Origin: an uncultured Sphingobacteriales bacterium
Lineage (GTDB): Bacteria; Bacteroidota; Bacteroidia; Chitinophagales; Chitinophagaceae
Length of the DNA: 22,876 nt
Assembly: GCA_946479435.1 (NCBI GenBank)
Contig: CAMLFX010000047.1
Coordinates: 1-22,876, forward strand
Reading direction: 5' to 3'
The position numbers and the translations under genes were made by a program. Shown piece by piece: positions 13,330-20,650 of the stretch. The notes under the pieces are model-generated. The model worked only from the letters and a program-made list of their open reading frames with translations. It was not told the origin of the DNA and searched no databases. Every line of letters starts with the position of its first letter. Position 1 is the first letter of the stretch.

Positions 13330-15780
13330 TTAAAAATCAACCACCAGCTTCACGTTTATTAGCCTTGATGTCAGCCTGTTGGGTACTGCAAATGTTTGGT
13401 TTGTTGTCTGGTCTTGTATAAAAGAATAGGATAGTGTATTCTGTATGCCCAGCAGATTGAAAACTTCAGCACTCAGCCATACATTTTTTACCGAGCCCAG
13501 CACTTTACTATTAGCATGTTTTTCACCCTTTACAAGCAATGCGGAAAAACCAATATCTACCCTCTTATAATCAGGCAAGCGAAGTGTATCAGCATAGCGG
13601 CTATTATCGGGTGGGCCAAAAGGAAGACCGGTTGAGTACATCAGGTTAAGATGCATTTTGTAATTTTTCCATTTGGGAAAGTAATCTTCAAAATACATAC
13701 CTAGCATAAATCTTTGATCTGTTGGCCTCGGTATGTAGCCCGGGTATACAGTAGCGCTATCTGCGCCAGCCATATCTTTCAATACTATTTTATCATCAGT
13801 CACATCTTCGGCAGCTTTCATCAATCCTATACTAACCCATGATGTAGCATCTTTCACTATATCACCATACAAACGCAGCTCACCACCATATACGTAGCCT
13901 ATTGCATCGTTCTTGCCAAAATACCTGATGCGTACATTATCATATTCATAAGGCACAATATCCCACAACCCTTTATAGTAAACTTCAGATGTAAACTTAA
14001 ATTGCCTGTCGTTAAAGGCCTTAAAATTGTAGTCGGTACCTGCTACTATATGAAACGATTTTTGCGCCAGCAGGTTTTTATTTACTACACCATTCAGATC
14101 GCGCATTTCCCTGTAGAACGGTGGTTGCTGATAAAGGCCGCCGGCAAGTTTAAATATCATATCACCTTTCCACTTCGGCTTATAAGATATCTGTACGCGT
14201 GGACTCACAAGAAACTCCTTATTAAGGTCGCTATAATTAAACCGTACGCCAACAGATATAGCAAGACCCAGCGAATCGTTAAAGCGGAAATTATCTTGTA
14301 TAAAGCCGGTATAACGCATATAGTCGAATGTGGATGAAGATGTCAGCAACTTCATCATCGGCAGGCTATTTGGCTGATAGGGCTGTGTATAGCCTGCTGA
14401 ATCGCGCCGCTCCCATTCGTGTAGTTTATCTGTTATACTCGTCGCATTTGCATCAAGCCCCCATTGTATGTAATGTTTGTTAGCATTGTACGATCCCCGG
14501 TGTGCTACATTGCCTACATTTACCATTAGGTAGTTGCGTGCATAATTGTGTATGATACCGGTACCTAAATATGTTTTTACTTGCCCAAAGCTTTCCTTGC
14601 CAAGATCTGTTTCCAGCTCACCAAAAAGATATTCACCATTTATATCGTAGGTCTCCTGTTCATTAGTTTGAAAACCGGAAGCCAGCAACTTAAGTTTTAG
14701 CCGTTCATTAGGCCTGAATGTTGTTGACCAGCCACCAAAGCGCGAATCGAACTGGTCTATCTCGCTACCTTTATAAACAACACGCATTTGGTAAGCCTGG
14801 TTTATTAAACCAAAGCTGGTAGTTGCCGTTTCCGGATAAAAATTAAACCTGTTGCGCGCATAGTTGCCTATCACCTCCATTTCCCATTTATCGTTAAAGC
14901 GATAGTTGATAAGTGCTTGCGCATCGGTAAATGAAGGATTATAAATGCCTTTAGTAGGTTGCGATTTTAGCAGATATTGATTGCTTTTATGCCTTAACCC
15001 CACTAAATAGGTAAGTTTTTCATTTTTTGAAGCGCCCTGCAACGCTACACTGGCACCTAAAAGACTGGCCATGATACGGCCACCGAATTCTTTAGGCCGT
15101 TTATAGGTTACATCTAATACGCTCGACATTTTATCGCCGTAACGCGACTGAAAACCACCTACAGAAAAATTTACGTTCGATACAAGATCTGCATTCACAA
15201 AGCTCATTCCTTCCTGTTGTCCCGAGCGTGTTAAAAACGGGCGGTATATTTCAAAGTCATTTACGTAGACCAGATTCTCGTCGTAATTACCGCCACGTAC
15301 ATTATACTGCGATGTAAGTTCATTATTTGAGCCAACCATTGTTTTTATGAGTGCCTCTACCCCGCTACCAAACCCTGTGGTAGGTATCAGGGCTGTTTTA
15401 CTTACATCTAGTATCACATTGCCTGCCTCATCTCGCCTATCGCCTTTTTTTATTACTTCATCAAGCGTGGTAGATGATTTTTCAAGCTTAATATCCGCTT
15501 GGTATTCCTGCCCCTCATTAAGCGTTACCGTTATTTCTTTCGATTGATAACCTATAAAATTATAAACAACGCCTACAGCTATACCTGCAGGTACATCAAT
15601 AGTATAAGCCCCGTTTATATCTGTTTGTGTACCATTGGTAGTGCCCTTCACACCTATGGTTACAAACTCAAGTGGCTTTTTTTTATCGCCGGTAACTATA
15701 CCTTTTATTTTTGCTTTCTGAGCAAATGAATACAGGTTAATAAATAGTAAAAAGACAACAAGTGATAGTTTCTTGTGCAT
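13330..15780 (-). CDS. TonB-dependent outer-membrane receptor with carboxypeptidase-regulatory-like domain
   Basis: An 816-residue outer-membrane transporter energised by TonB. Residues 1-20 are a signal peptide ending SFAQ. Residues about 22-108 are a CarboxypepD_reg-like beta-sandwich (KIKGIVTGDKKKPLEFVTIG, GTQTDINGAYTIDVPAG, YNFIGYQSKEI). Residues about 110-230 form the plug (VEALIKTMVGSNNELTSQYN, then VRGGNYDENLVYVNDFEIYR and SVGGFQSRYGDKMSSVLDV). The remainder is a 22-strand-type beta-barrel with alternating aromatic strands, ending in phenylalanine after INVKLVVDF, as outer-membrane proteins do. The substrate is unknown; no SusD-like partner is adjacent, so it is not a polysaccharide-utilisation pair. 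It starts 29 bases after the rpe stop on the same strand with no terminator between, so the two are probably co-transcribed. The length is typical for a receptor of this group. Confidence 0.92.
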   Translation of the reverse strand: MHKKLSLVVFLLFINLYSFAQKAKIKGIVTGDKKKPLEFVTIGVKGTTNGTQTDINGAYTIDVPAGIAVGVVYNFIGYQSKEITVTLNEGQEYQADIKLEKSSTTLDEVIKKGDRRDEAGNVILDVSKTALIPTTGFGSGVEALIKTMVGSNNELTSQYNVRGGNYDENLVYVNDFEIYRPFLTRSGQQEGMSFVNADLVSNVNFSVGGFQSRYGDKMSSVLDVTYKRPKEFGGRIMASLLGASVALQGASKNEKLTYLVGLRHKSNQYLLKSQPTKGIYNPSFTDAQALINYRFNDKWEMEVIGNYARNRFNFYPETATTSFGLINQAYQMRVVYKGSEIDQFDSRFGGWSTTFRPNERLKLKLLASGFQTNEQETYDINGEYLFGELETDLGKESFGQVKTYLGTGIIHNYARNYLMVNVGNVAHRGSYNANKHYIQWGLDANATSITDKLHEWERRDSAGYTQPYQPNSLPMMKLLTSSSTFDYMRYTGFIQDNFRFNDSLGLAISVGVRFNYSDLNKEFLVSPRVQISYKPKWKGDMIFKLAGGLYQQPPFYREMRDLNGVVNKNLLAQKSFHIVAGTDYNFKAFNDRQFKFTSEVYYKGLWDIVPYEYDNVRIRYFGKNDAIGYVYGGELRLYGDIVKDATSWVSIGLMKAAEDVTDDKIVLKDMAGADSATVYPGYIPRPTDQRFMLGMYFEDYFPKWKNYKMHLNLMYSTGLPFGPPDNSRYADTLRLPDYKRVDIGFSALLVKGEKHANSKVLGSVKNVWLSAEVFNLLGIQNTLSYSFIQDQTTNQTFAVPNRLTSRLINVKLVVDF

Positions 15781-15809
15781 ACGGTAAATAAACGTTAATT
15801 AAGTTACAT

Positions 15810-16463
15810 TTATTTTCCCGCTTGCTTCAATCTTTTTATCGTATCTGCGGGGTCTTGCGAAGAGAACACTGTATTACCGGCTACTAATACATCAGCTCCG
15901 GCATTTACTATCTCAGCTGCATTCTCAAGTGTTACGCCACCATCTATTTCAATAAGTGTACTGCAACCTGCGGCTTGAATCATTTTTTTAAGGCTGCGAA
16001 TTTTATCCAACGCCTGCGGTATAAATTTCTGCCCCCCAAAGCCGGGGTTTACACTCATTATAAGTACAAGGTCTATTTCTGTAATTATATTTTCCAGCAA
16101 CGACACGGGTGTGTGCGGATTGAGCGATACACCTGCCTTCATACCTAACGCTTTTATTGCCTGCAGGCTACGGTGAAGGTGTGTGGAAGCCTCATAGTGT
16201 ACAGTAAGTATATCAGCGCCCGCTTTTTTAAATTCTTCAAAATATTTTTCCGGCTCTACTATCATCAGGTGCACATCAAAGGTCTTCTTTGCCGCTTTTT
16301 TCATCTGGGCTATTATCGACATGCCATAGCTAATATTGGGCACGAACCTGCCATCCATTATATCCAGGTGAAACCAATCAGCTTCGCTATTATTTACCAT
16401 CTCTATATCCCTGCCAAGGTTCAGGAAGTCTGCCGATAAAATTGAAGGTGCTATCAGTGCCAT
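15810..16463 (-). CDS. rpe: Ribulose-phosphate 3-epimerase
   Basis: Rpe interconverts D-ribulose 5-phosphate and D-xylulose 5-phosphate in the pentose phosphate pathway, in the cytoplasm, using a divalent metal. The TIM-barrel landmarks are all present: APSILSADF at 5-13, WFHLDIMDGRFVPNISYG with His32, Asp34 and Asp37, FDVHLMI for the second metal histidine, MSVNPGFGGQKFIP for the mobile phosphate loop, and LIEIDGGV with the catalytic/metal Asp. The 217-residue length is normal. An exact TAnnTTTG promoter box (16490-16497) lies about 27 bases before the ATG, giving a short leader. The TonB receptor gene follows after 29 bases. Their pairing has no obvious metabolic logic. Confidence 0.97.
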   Translation of the reverse strand: MALIAPSILSADFLNLGRDIEMVNNSEADWFHLDIMDGRFVPNISYGMSIIAQMKKAAKKTFDVHLMIVEPEKYFEEFKKAGADILTVHYEASTHLHRSLQAIKALGMKAGVSLNPHTPVSLLENIITEIDLVLIMSVNPGFGGQKFIPQALDKIRSLKKMIQAAGCSTLIEIDGGVTLENAAEIVNAGADVLVAGNTVFSSQDPADTIKRLKQAGK

Positions 16464-16489
16464 AATTTTTGATGCGATAATTTGAGCAG

Positions 16490-16497
16490 CAAAGGTA
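16490..16497 (-). promoter_or_regulatory. -7 box of the rpe promoter
   Basis: The minus strand reads TACCTTTG, an exact TAnnTTTG match identical to the boxes before rpsF and the small winged-helix gene. No good TTTG is seen 19-20 bases upstream. Transcription would begin near 16484, about 20 bases before the ATG. The rest of 16498-16560 shows no feature. Confidence 0.6.
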
Positions 16498-16561
16498 AAT
16501 TTTATGCCGCACTTACGCCACCTTAGTTAAGCAGTAGTTTGATAGTTTGGGCACAAATAAA

Positions 16562-16602
16562 ACAGGCAACGTCATACTTTATTCAAGTACGATGTTGCCT
16601 GT
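16562..16602 (-). terminator. Terminator of the RRM gene
   Basis: A long stem pairs about 16562-16577 with 16587-16602 (acaggcaac against gttgcctgt at the base), with one mismatch and one wobble pair inside. On the minus strand it is followed by TTTTATTT, so it is the likely intrinsic terminator of the RRM transcript. Confidence 0.8.
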
Positions 16603-16611
16603 AATATATTG

Positions 16612-16630
16612 TTCCGCATAGGATGCGGAA
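16612..16630 (-). other. Second hairpin in the RRM 3' region
   Basis: A perfect 7-bp stem (ttccgca at 16612-16618, tgcggaa at 16624-16630) with a five-base loop lies 14 bases after the RRM stop codon and before the terminator. It has no T-run behind it, so it is probably an RNA-stabilising or regulatory 3' structure rather than a terminator. Confidence 0.6.
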
Positions 16631-16643
16631 ATAGCTTTAGTTT

Positions 16644-17006
16644 TTAATAACGGTCACGGTTACCGCCATAACCACCGCCGCCGCCACGGTTTCCACCGCC
16701 ACCATAGCCACCACCGCCACGGTTTCCACCGCCGCCGTAGCCACCGCCACCACGAGATTCACTCTTAGGCCTTGCTTCATTTACTGTAATGTTGCGGCCT
16801 TGAAATTCTTGTTCGTTCAAAGAAGAAATAGCTGCGTCTGCTTGCTCTTTATTCGGCATTTCTACAAACCCGAAGCCACGGCTACGGCCTGTTTCCCTGT
16901 CCATTACGATTGATGCAGAAGTAACTTCACCATGCTGGCTGAAAAGTTGGTTTAGGTCATCTCCGGTGGTTTGATAAGAGAGGTTACCTACGAAAAGTTT
17001 GGTCAT
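16644..17006 (-). CDS. Glycine-rich RNA-binding protein with one RRM domain
   Basis: A 120-residue cytoplasmic RNA-binding protein. Residues about 3-80 are one RNA recognition motif: RNP2 is LFVGNL at 4-9 and RNP1 is RGFGFVEM at 43-50, with the aromatic residues Phe5, Phe45 and Phe47 that stack on RNA bases. Residues about 85-120 are a Gly/Arg/Tyr tail made of repeated GGGGYGGGGNR units, similar to eukaryotic and cyanobacterial cold-induced glycine-rich RNA-binding proteins. In bacteria such proteins are thought to act as RNA chaperones or mRNA-binding factors, often cold-induced; the role here is inferred. The 5' region is unusual, with an inverted repeat around a promoter-like box and a stable leader hairpin. 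The tail is coded by a GC-rich repeat. Confidence 0.93.
   Translation of the reverse strand: MTKLFVGNLSYQTTGDDLNQLFSQHGEVTSASIVMDRETGRSRGFGFVEMPNKEQADAAISSLNEQEFQGRNITVNEARPKSESRGGGGYGGGGNRGGGGYGGGGNRGGGGGYGGNRDRY
16665..16755. repeat. GC-rich tandem repeat coding the Gly/Arg tail of the RRM protein
   Basis: Two imperfect copies of about 33 bases, each containing the minus-strand coding for GGGGNRGGGGYG and marked by ccgccacggtttccaccgcc, plus flanking glycine codons. Unit gain or loss stays in frame. Confidence 0.7.
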
Positions 17007-17030
17007 TTTTTATCCTGTTTTGATATACTA

Positions 17031-17050
17031 TACTAGCCAACAGGCTGGTA
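17031..17050 (-). promoter_or_regulatory. Leader hairpin upstream of the RRM gene
   Basis: The minus-strand RNA can form an 8-bp stem, UACCAGCC with GGCUAGUA (one G-U pair), closed by the loop UGUU. It lies 24 bases upstream of the ATG, within the transcribed leader if transcription begins near 17090. It could act as a stability or temperature/autoregulation element; this is inference. Confidence 0.5.
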
Positions 17051-17085
17051 CTTTTTATAAATGTACATGAAATTATTGATGTTAC

Positions 17086-17116
17086 GTGAGTTTACAAAAA
17101 TTTTATACCGACTCAC
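17086..17116. promoter_or_regulatory. Inverted repeat around a promoter-like box of the RRM gene
   Basis: The arms gtgagt (17086-17091) and actcac (17111-17116) are perfect inverted repeats separated by 19 bases. Between them the minus strand carries AATTTTTG (17102-17095), a seven-of-eight match to TAnnTTTG. An operator-like repeat spanning the -7 box would suit control by a dimeric repressor; no repressor is identified. Confidence 0.4.
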
Positions 17117-17152
17117 ATATATTTTTCCGCATTTTATAATATAATGGGGGAA

Positions 17153-17659
17153 TCACCTTACAAAACTCATCATCCAGTAGCCGGGGGCATAGTCATCAGG
17201 CTGAAAAATAAACTGGTGCACCTTACCCATATAATAAATATCCATACCTGTTGAGCTGTATGCCGGCAATTGTGCTGCTGTAATATCCGTTTTGAAGAGA
17301 AAATTATAAATTTTAGCCATCATTGCCGCTTCGGCTATTATGCGCTGAAAAATTACCATTGGCTTCTTACCACCTGTGGTATCTTCCGTTTCCAGGCTGT
17401 ATTTATATTCAATCTTTAATGTTTCGTTGTTATCGGTCTTATATATTTTTTTAACCGTTTTCGATTGCCCTTTATCTACAAATGCAAACTTATAGCCGGG
17501 CGCTACGTTGCTTATTTCGTCGCTAAAGTGGTTGGCTACAGATAATGTTGTATCCAAAGCAAGTACACTTGGTGTCATCAGCGGTTCGGCATCTTCATCG
17601 GTTTGCGCCCAACAGTTGAACGATATTAAAACCAACAAACAAGTTAACGGCAGTCTCAT
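17153..17659 (-). CDS. Exported protein of unknown function
   Basis: A 168-residue protein with a signal peptide (MRLPLTCLLVLISFNCWAQ, cleavage after the final Ala-Gln region), so it is periplasmic or outer-membrane associated; a Cys at residue 15 is not in a lipobox. The ATG at 17659 is chosen because the longer ORF reads back through the strong terminator of the preceding gene. The mature part starts acidic (TDEDAEPLM), then has mixed alpha/beta character with several Lys/Tyr/Thr strands (KIEYKYSLETEDTTGG), a helical stretch IIAEAAMMAKIYNFLF, and a C-terminal end with YYMGKVHQFIFQPDDYAPGYW. No known domain or repeat is recognised. A terminator separates it from the upstream T9SS cargo gene, so it is probably transcribed alone. 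Confidence 0.7.
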   Translation of the reverse strand: MRLPLTCLLVLISFNCWAQTDEDAEPLMTPSVLALDTTLSVANHFSDEISNVAPGYKFAFVDKGQSKTVKKIYKTDNNETLKIEYKYSLETEDTTGGKKPMVIFQRIIAEAAMMAKIYNFLFKTDITAAQLPAYSSTGMDIYYMGKVHQFIFQPDDYAPGYWMMSFVR

Positions 17660-17700
17660 CGGCTTTATATTTTCCTTAACCACAAAATAATAATATTTAT

Positions 17701-17738
17701 AATAAAAGTGGCACCCTGAGCAGGGTGCCACTTTTATT
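17701..17738 (-). terminator. Strong terminator of the minus-strand T9SS cargo gene
   Basis: A perfect stem of at least 17 bp (17701-17717 with 17722-17738) is closed by the four-base loop gagc. It has a GC-rich core (gtggcaccct) and A/T-rich ends that give a T-run on either strand. It lies 14 bases after the stop of the upstream gene. Confidence 0.93.
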
Positions 17739-17752
17739 ATATCTCGCAGCTA

Positions 17753-19108
17753 TTACTTAGCTACAATAAACCTTTCTGTAAGTTGCGCTGTTGAACTGCT
17801 CGCTTTAATGATATAGTTGCCATTAGGTAAATCACTAACATCAATTTGCTTATTGTAATTTTGCACTGGTTGTTCAGCCCAATTTTTTACTACAACACCA
17901 CGCATATCGCATATTGCCACGTTGAATGCTTCCGGCTTATTCCATCCAATATTTAAGTTCAATGTATTTGCTGCAGGCACTGGAAATAGACGCACGTCAT
18001 TTTGTGCTATCACATTCTTAACTGTTGTTGGAAAGTACGGTTCATAATAGTAATGATAGTGTTCATCGCCTTCCCCTGTTTGCCAGTTGCTACCATCCCA
18101 ATGATTGGTAGTAACGTCAGTTAATATCACATCCGATGTATAAGTGTATTCGGTGTATTTGCTGTTTACAAATTTATTGCTTGTATTGTCCCAATTCTGT
18201 ATTGTTTCACTTGTACGTTGCAAACTGTTACCGTATGTGTATATATGTTTATTCACCGGTGTCCATACACTACCGGTTCTTTCATACTCTGTCATCGTTT
18301 CTACCTTCGATGCGAAATATGTGTATTCCCATTTGCTTTTATATATCCAGTTAAGGCCATCCCATTCCTCATAAATTTGGGTTTCCATTCCAACGGAGCC
18401 ATAGGTATAAGTATTTCTTGTTTTATTCTTCCAGCCACCGCTTACTGTCCATTGCTCATCGCGCAACTCAGTCAAATTATTATTACCATCGTAGGTAAAA
18501 TACATTTTGTAGTTAGTTGCATCCATTTTCAACACTTTACCTATGCCGTTGTAAATGATGTCAGATTTTACATGTGGATCCCATTGCGATGCAACCCATA
18601 ATTCCAGGGCAGAAGCGGTCATTTTATGATCATTGTAGCCATATAAGTAGCGGGCTGAATCTACCCAGCCTGTTTGGCGCCAGGGCATGAATTTAAGACT
18701 CAAAACCTGGCTCTCAGGGTCGTATGTCTGCATACGTTTCATTATACCCCTGAACCCACCACTTTGGCCCTTTATATATGTATAACTTTCATCAAATAAA
18801 ACACGCTCATCGTTAGTAAGGTCTTCTGCAGTTATACTCCCACCCCTTTCATTATTATCGTAGATATAAGTAGTAGAATCTTGCGGAACAAATACCGACC
18901 CGTTATTCTTATTATACACATAACTAACTAAGCGCATATACGCTGGCTGAGTTGTACTATTATCATCAGGCAGAAAAATAAAATGCGGAAAAGTTCCTCC
19001 ACCGGTTGTGTTACCACCTGTCACTCCTGCTTCAGCGTTATTAACCGAAGCTGCAAATAGGGTGTTGGTGCAAATAAAACTCGACAGAAGTATTAATAAC
19101 TTTTTCAT
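17753..19108 (-). CDS. T9SS-secreted protein with YD-like repeats
   Basis: A 451-residue exported protein. Residues 1-19 are a signal peptide (MKKLLILLSSFICTNTLFA). The mature region begins with a Gly/Thr-rich stretch and continues with aromatic repeats of about 30-45 residues in which Y-x-Y and W-D-G-x-N/S-W recur: YFTYDGNNNLTELRDEQW, RNTYTYG with EEWDGLNW, KWEYTYF, KHIYTYGNS, TEYTYTS and NHWDGSNWQ. The first resembles the YD (RHS-type) repeat; the others are looser. Residues about 375-451 are a T9SS type A sorting domain (VRLFPVPAANTLNLNIGW, FNVAICDMRGVVV, LPNGNYIIKASSS, and the ending RFIVAK). It is likely exposed on the cell surface or released, perhaps binding carbohydrate or protein; the ligand is not known. 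No catalytic site was seen. It is expressed alone, with a strong terminator behind. Confidence 0.8.
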   Translation of the reverse strand: MKKLLILLSSFICTNTLFAASVNNAEAGVTGGNTTGGGTFPHFIFLPDDNSTTQPAYMRLVSYVYNKNNGSVFVPQDSTTYIYDNNERGGSITAEDLTNDERVLFDESYTYIKGQSGGFRGIMKRMQTYDPESQVLSLKFMPWRQTGWVDSARYLYGYNDHKMTASALELWVASQWDPHVKSDIIYNGIGKVLKMDATNYKMYFTYDGNNNLTELRDEQWTVSGGWKNKTRNTYTYGSVGMETQIYEEWDGLNWIYKSKWEYTYFASKVETMTEYERTGSVWTPVNKHIYTYGNSLQRTSETIQNWDNTSNKFVNSKYTEYTYTSDVILTDVTTNHWDGSNWQTGEGDEHYHYYYEPYFPTTVKNVIAQNDVRLFPVPAANTLNLNIGWNKPEAFNVAICDMRGVVVKNWAEQPVQNYNKQIDVSDLPNGNYIIKASSSTAQLTERFIVAK

Positions 19109-19426
19109 ATCGATAGATTACAAGTGACTAAATAGGCTTTATGAGCTTAACATAAATCTAACATATATTTTTTACTTTAAGAATACAATTTTGTTACAAT
19201 TTTCTAAACGATGACAGTAGTATGGCAATCATATATTAACCATGACAAATTCTAATTATATCGCCGTGACAAATCCTTTTTAAAAATGCAGGCTATTTAT
19301 ATTGTCAGCAGTTTATAGGTTCTTTTTATAAGTCGGTCGAACTGAACAAATTTTTATAAAACATTTAATTTCAATTATTTAAGACAGTAGGAGGTGATTT
19401 TTTTAAAGTGTAATTTAAAATTTTAT
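19109..19426. other. AT-rich intergenic region without a gene
   Basis: This 318-base stretch has no convincing ORF on either strand. It should carry the promoter of the T9SS cargo gene: TAGATTTA on the minus strand (19160-19153) is a seven-of-eight match to the -7 box, with no clear -33 element. A direct repeat tgacaaat occurs at 19243-19250 and 19267-19274, 24 bases apart. The end near 19427 is the 3' side of the AI-2E family gene, where no clear hairpin terminator was found. Confidence 0.6.
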
Positions 19427-20581
19427 CTATTCGTCTTCACGCTCTGCTTTATCTATTTTACTATCTATTTGTTTGTCTCTTTGCTCTTTCAATTTATCTG
19501 CTACACGAAACATCCTGTTACCTACGGGGCTAAGACCTGGTCTTGCATCGCCTAACAATACACCCCATTGGCGCAAATGTTCTGTTTTGTCAAATACTAT
19601 TTTCAGCAATGCCATCAGTGGTATCGACAGGAACATGCCCGATATACCTGCCATAGTACCACCTATCACTATACCCACTATACTGGCAAGCGCATTTACT
19701 TTTACTTTTGAACCTACTATACGTGGCATCAGGATATTATTATCTAAGAACTGTACAAATGCTATGGTACCTAAAACTGCCCATATCTGCCACATTTCCT
19801 GCGATGTAGTTAAGGTCAGGATCACGCCGATAAGATTACCTATCAGGGCTCCTAAATACGGTATCAAATTAAGTATAGCGAATGTAACACCTATGAGTAT
19901 TGCATGCTTAATGCCAAACAGCATAAGTATAACACTTAGCAAAACAGTCAGGTACGCTATCTGTATAGCCAGGCCTACCAGGTAAAACTTTACCATCACT
20001 TCTGTTTCACGCAGCGCTTCCTCCACTTTGCTGTGATGATCTTCAGCAAACCACATATATACAAAACGCAACAGCAGGTTGCGGTAAAACATGATAAGGA
20101 AAATATAAATAGGCAAAAGACCCAGGAAAATGAATATACCAGATAATGATGCCAGCGCACCTTGTATTTGCCCGGTTATATTAGACCCTAGCTTTGAGCT
20201 TTGCTGCTTGATAATGCCCAATTGCTGCTCTACCGAATAATGCGTTTTACTGCTTATCCACTTACTCAGGTTATCCCAATGTATACTCAGATTCTTCTTT
20301 ATGGTATCGATATCGCTTACAAAACCGCCTATTTGCCAGGAAAGAAAAAAAGCAACTGCGGCTATCAGCATTATAAACCCAATGATGCAGAATACTATGG
20401 ATAGCGACTCAGGCACCTTATGCTTCATTAACCACCTGAATGGCGGCAATAAAACTATGGATATGAAAAATGCCATCAACAATGGCATAATGACGCTCTG
20501 GCCTAAGATGATAATAGCACCCAGGGCACATAGCCCAAGCACTTCTATCGATCTGCGCACGGTAAGTGGCATATTACTCAT
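19427..20581 (-). CDS. AI-2E/PerM-family membrane transport protein
   Basis: A 384-residue inner-membrane protein of the AI-2E family transporter (PerM/YdiK/TqsA) group. The ATG at 20581 (MSNMPLTVRRSIEVLG) is chosen over an upstream TTG. Hydrophobic segments are seen near the N terminus (LCALGAIIILGQSVIMPLLM, then ISIVLLPPFRWLM and IVFCIIGFIMLIAAVAFFLS), around the middle (ALASLSGIFIFLGLLPIYIF) and in the C-terminal half (LAIQIAYLTVLLSVILMLFG, LIGVTFAILNLIPYLGALIG, IAGISGMFLSIPLMALLKI). About eight helices match the family. The phrase NLIPYLGALIG is the conserved family signature. The cytoplasmic tail is charged (KLKEQRDKQIDSKIDKAERE). Family members have been linked to autoinducer-2 export, sodium/proton antiport and other small-molecule efflux; the substrate cannot be told from sequence. 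It stands apart from its neighbours. Confidence 0.88.
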   Translation of the reverse strand: MSNMPLTVRRSIEVLGLCALGAIIILGQSVIMPLLMAFFISIVLLPPFRWLMKHKVPESLSIVFCIIGFIMLIAAVAFFLSWQIGGFVSDIDTIKKNLSIHWDNLSKWISSKTHYSVEQQLGIIKQQSSKLGSNITGQIQGALASLSGIFIFLGLLPIYIFLIMFYRNLLLRFVYMWFAEDHHSKVEEALRETEVMVKFYLVGLAIQIAYLTVLLSVILMLFGIKHAILIGVTFAILNLIPYLGALIGNLIGVILTLTTSQEMWQIWAVLGTIAFVQFLDNNILMPRIVGSKVKVNALASIVGIVIGGTMAGISGMFLSIPLMALLKIVFDKTEHLRQWGVLLGDARPGLSPVGNRMFRVADKLKEQRDKQIDSKIDKAEREDE

Positions 20582-20650
20582 AATATCTTTTAAAAAGTGG
20601 AACAATAAGTTAAGGTAATACTCACCATACCAAAACTGTACCTAACTTAA

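Noticed and set aside
13330..16463. Polysaccharide-utilisation or siderophore locus around the TonB receptor
   Set aside because: No SusD-like, glycosidase, sensor or siderophore gene lies nearby; the linked gene is rpe.
17660..17731. N-terminal extension of the exported protein (starting MAPCSGCHF)
   Set aside because: It is read from the terminator hairpin of the upstream gene; the ATG at 17659 begins a proper signal peptide.
19388..19403. Perfect Shine-Dalgarno-like taggaggtga on the plus strand
   Set aside because: No ORF follows; the next candidate start is met by a stop at once. Its complement resembles the end of 16S rRNA, but a match this short is probably chance.
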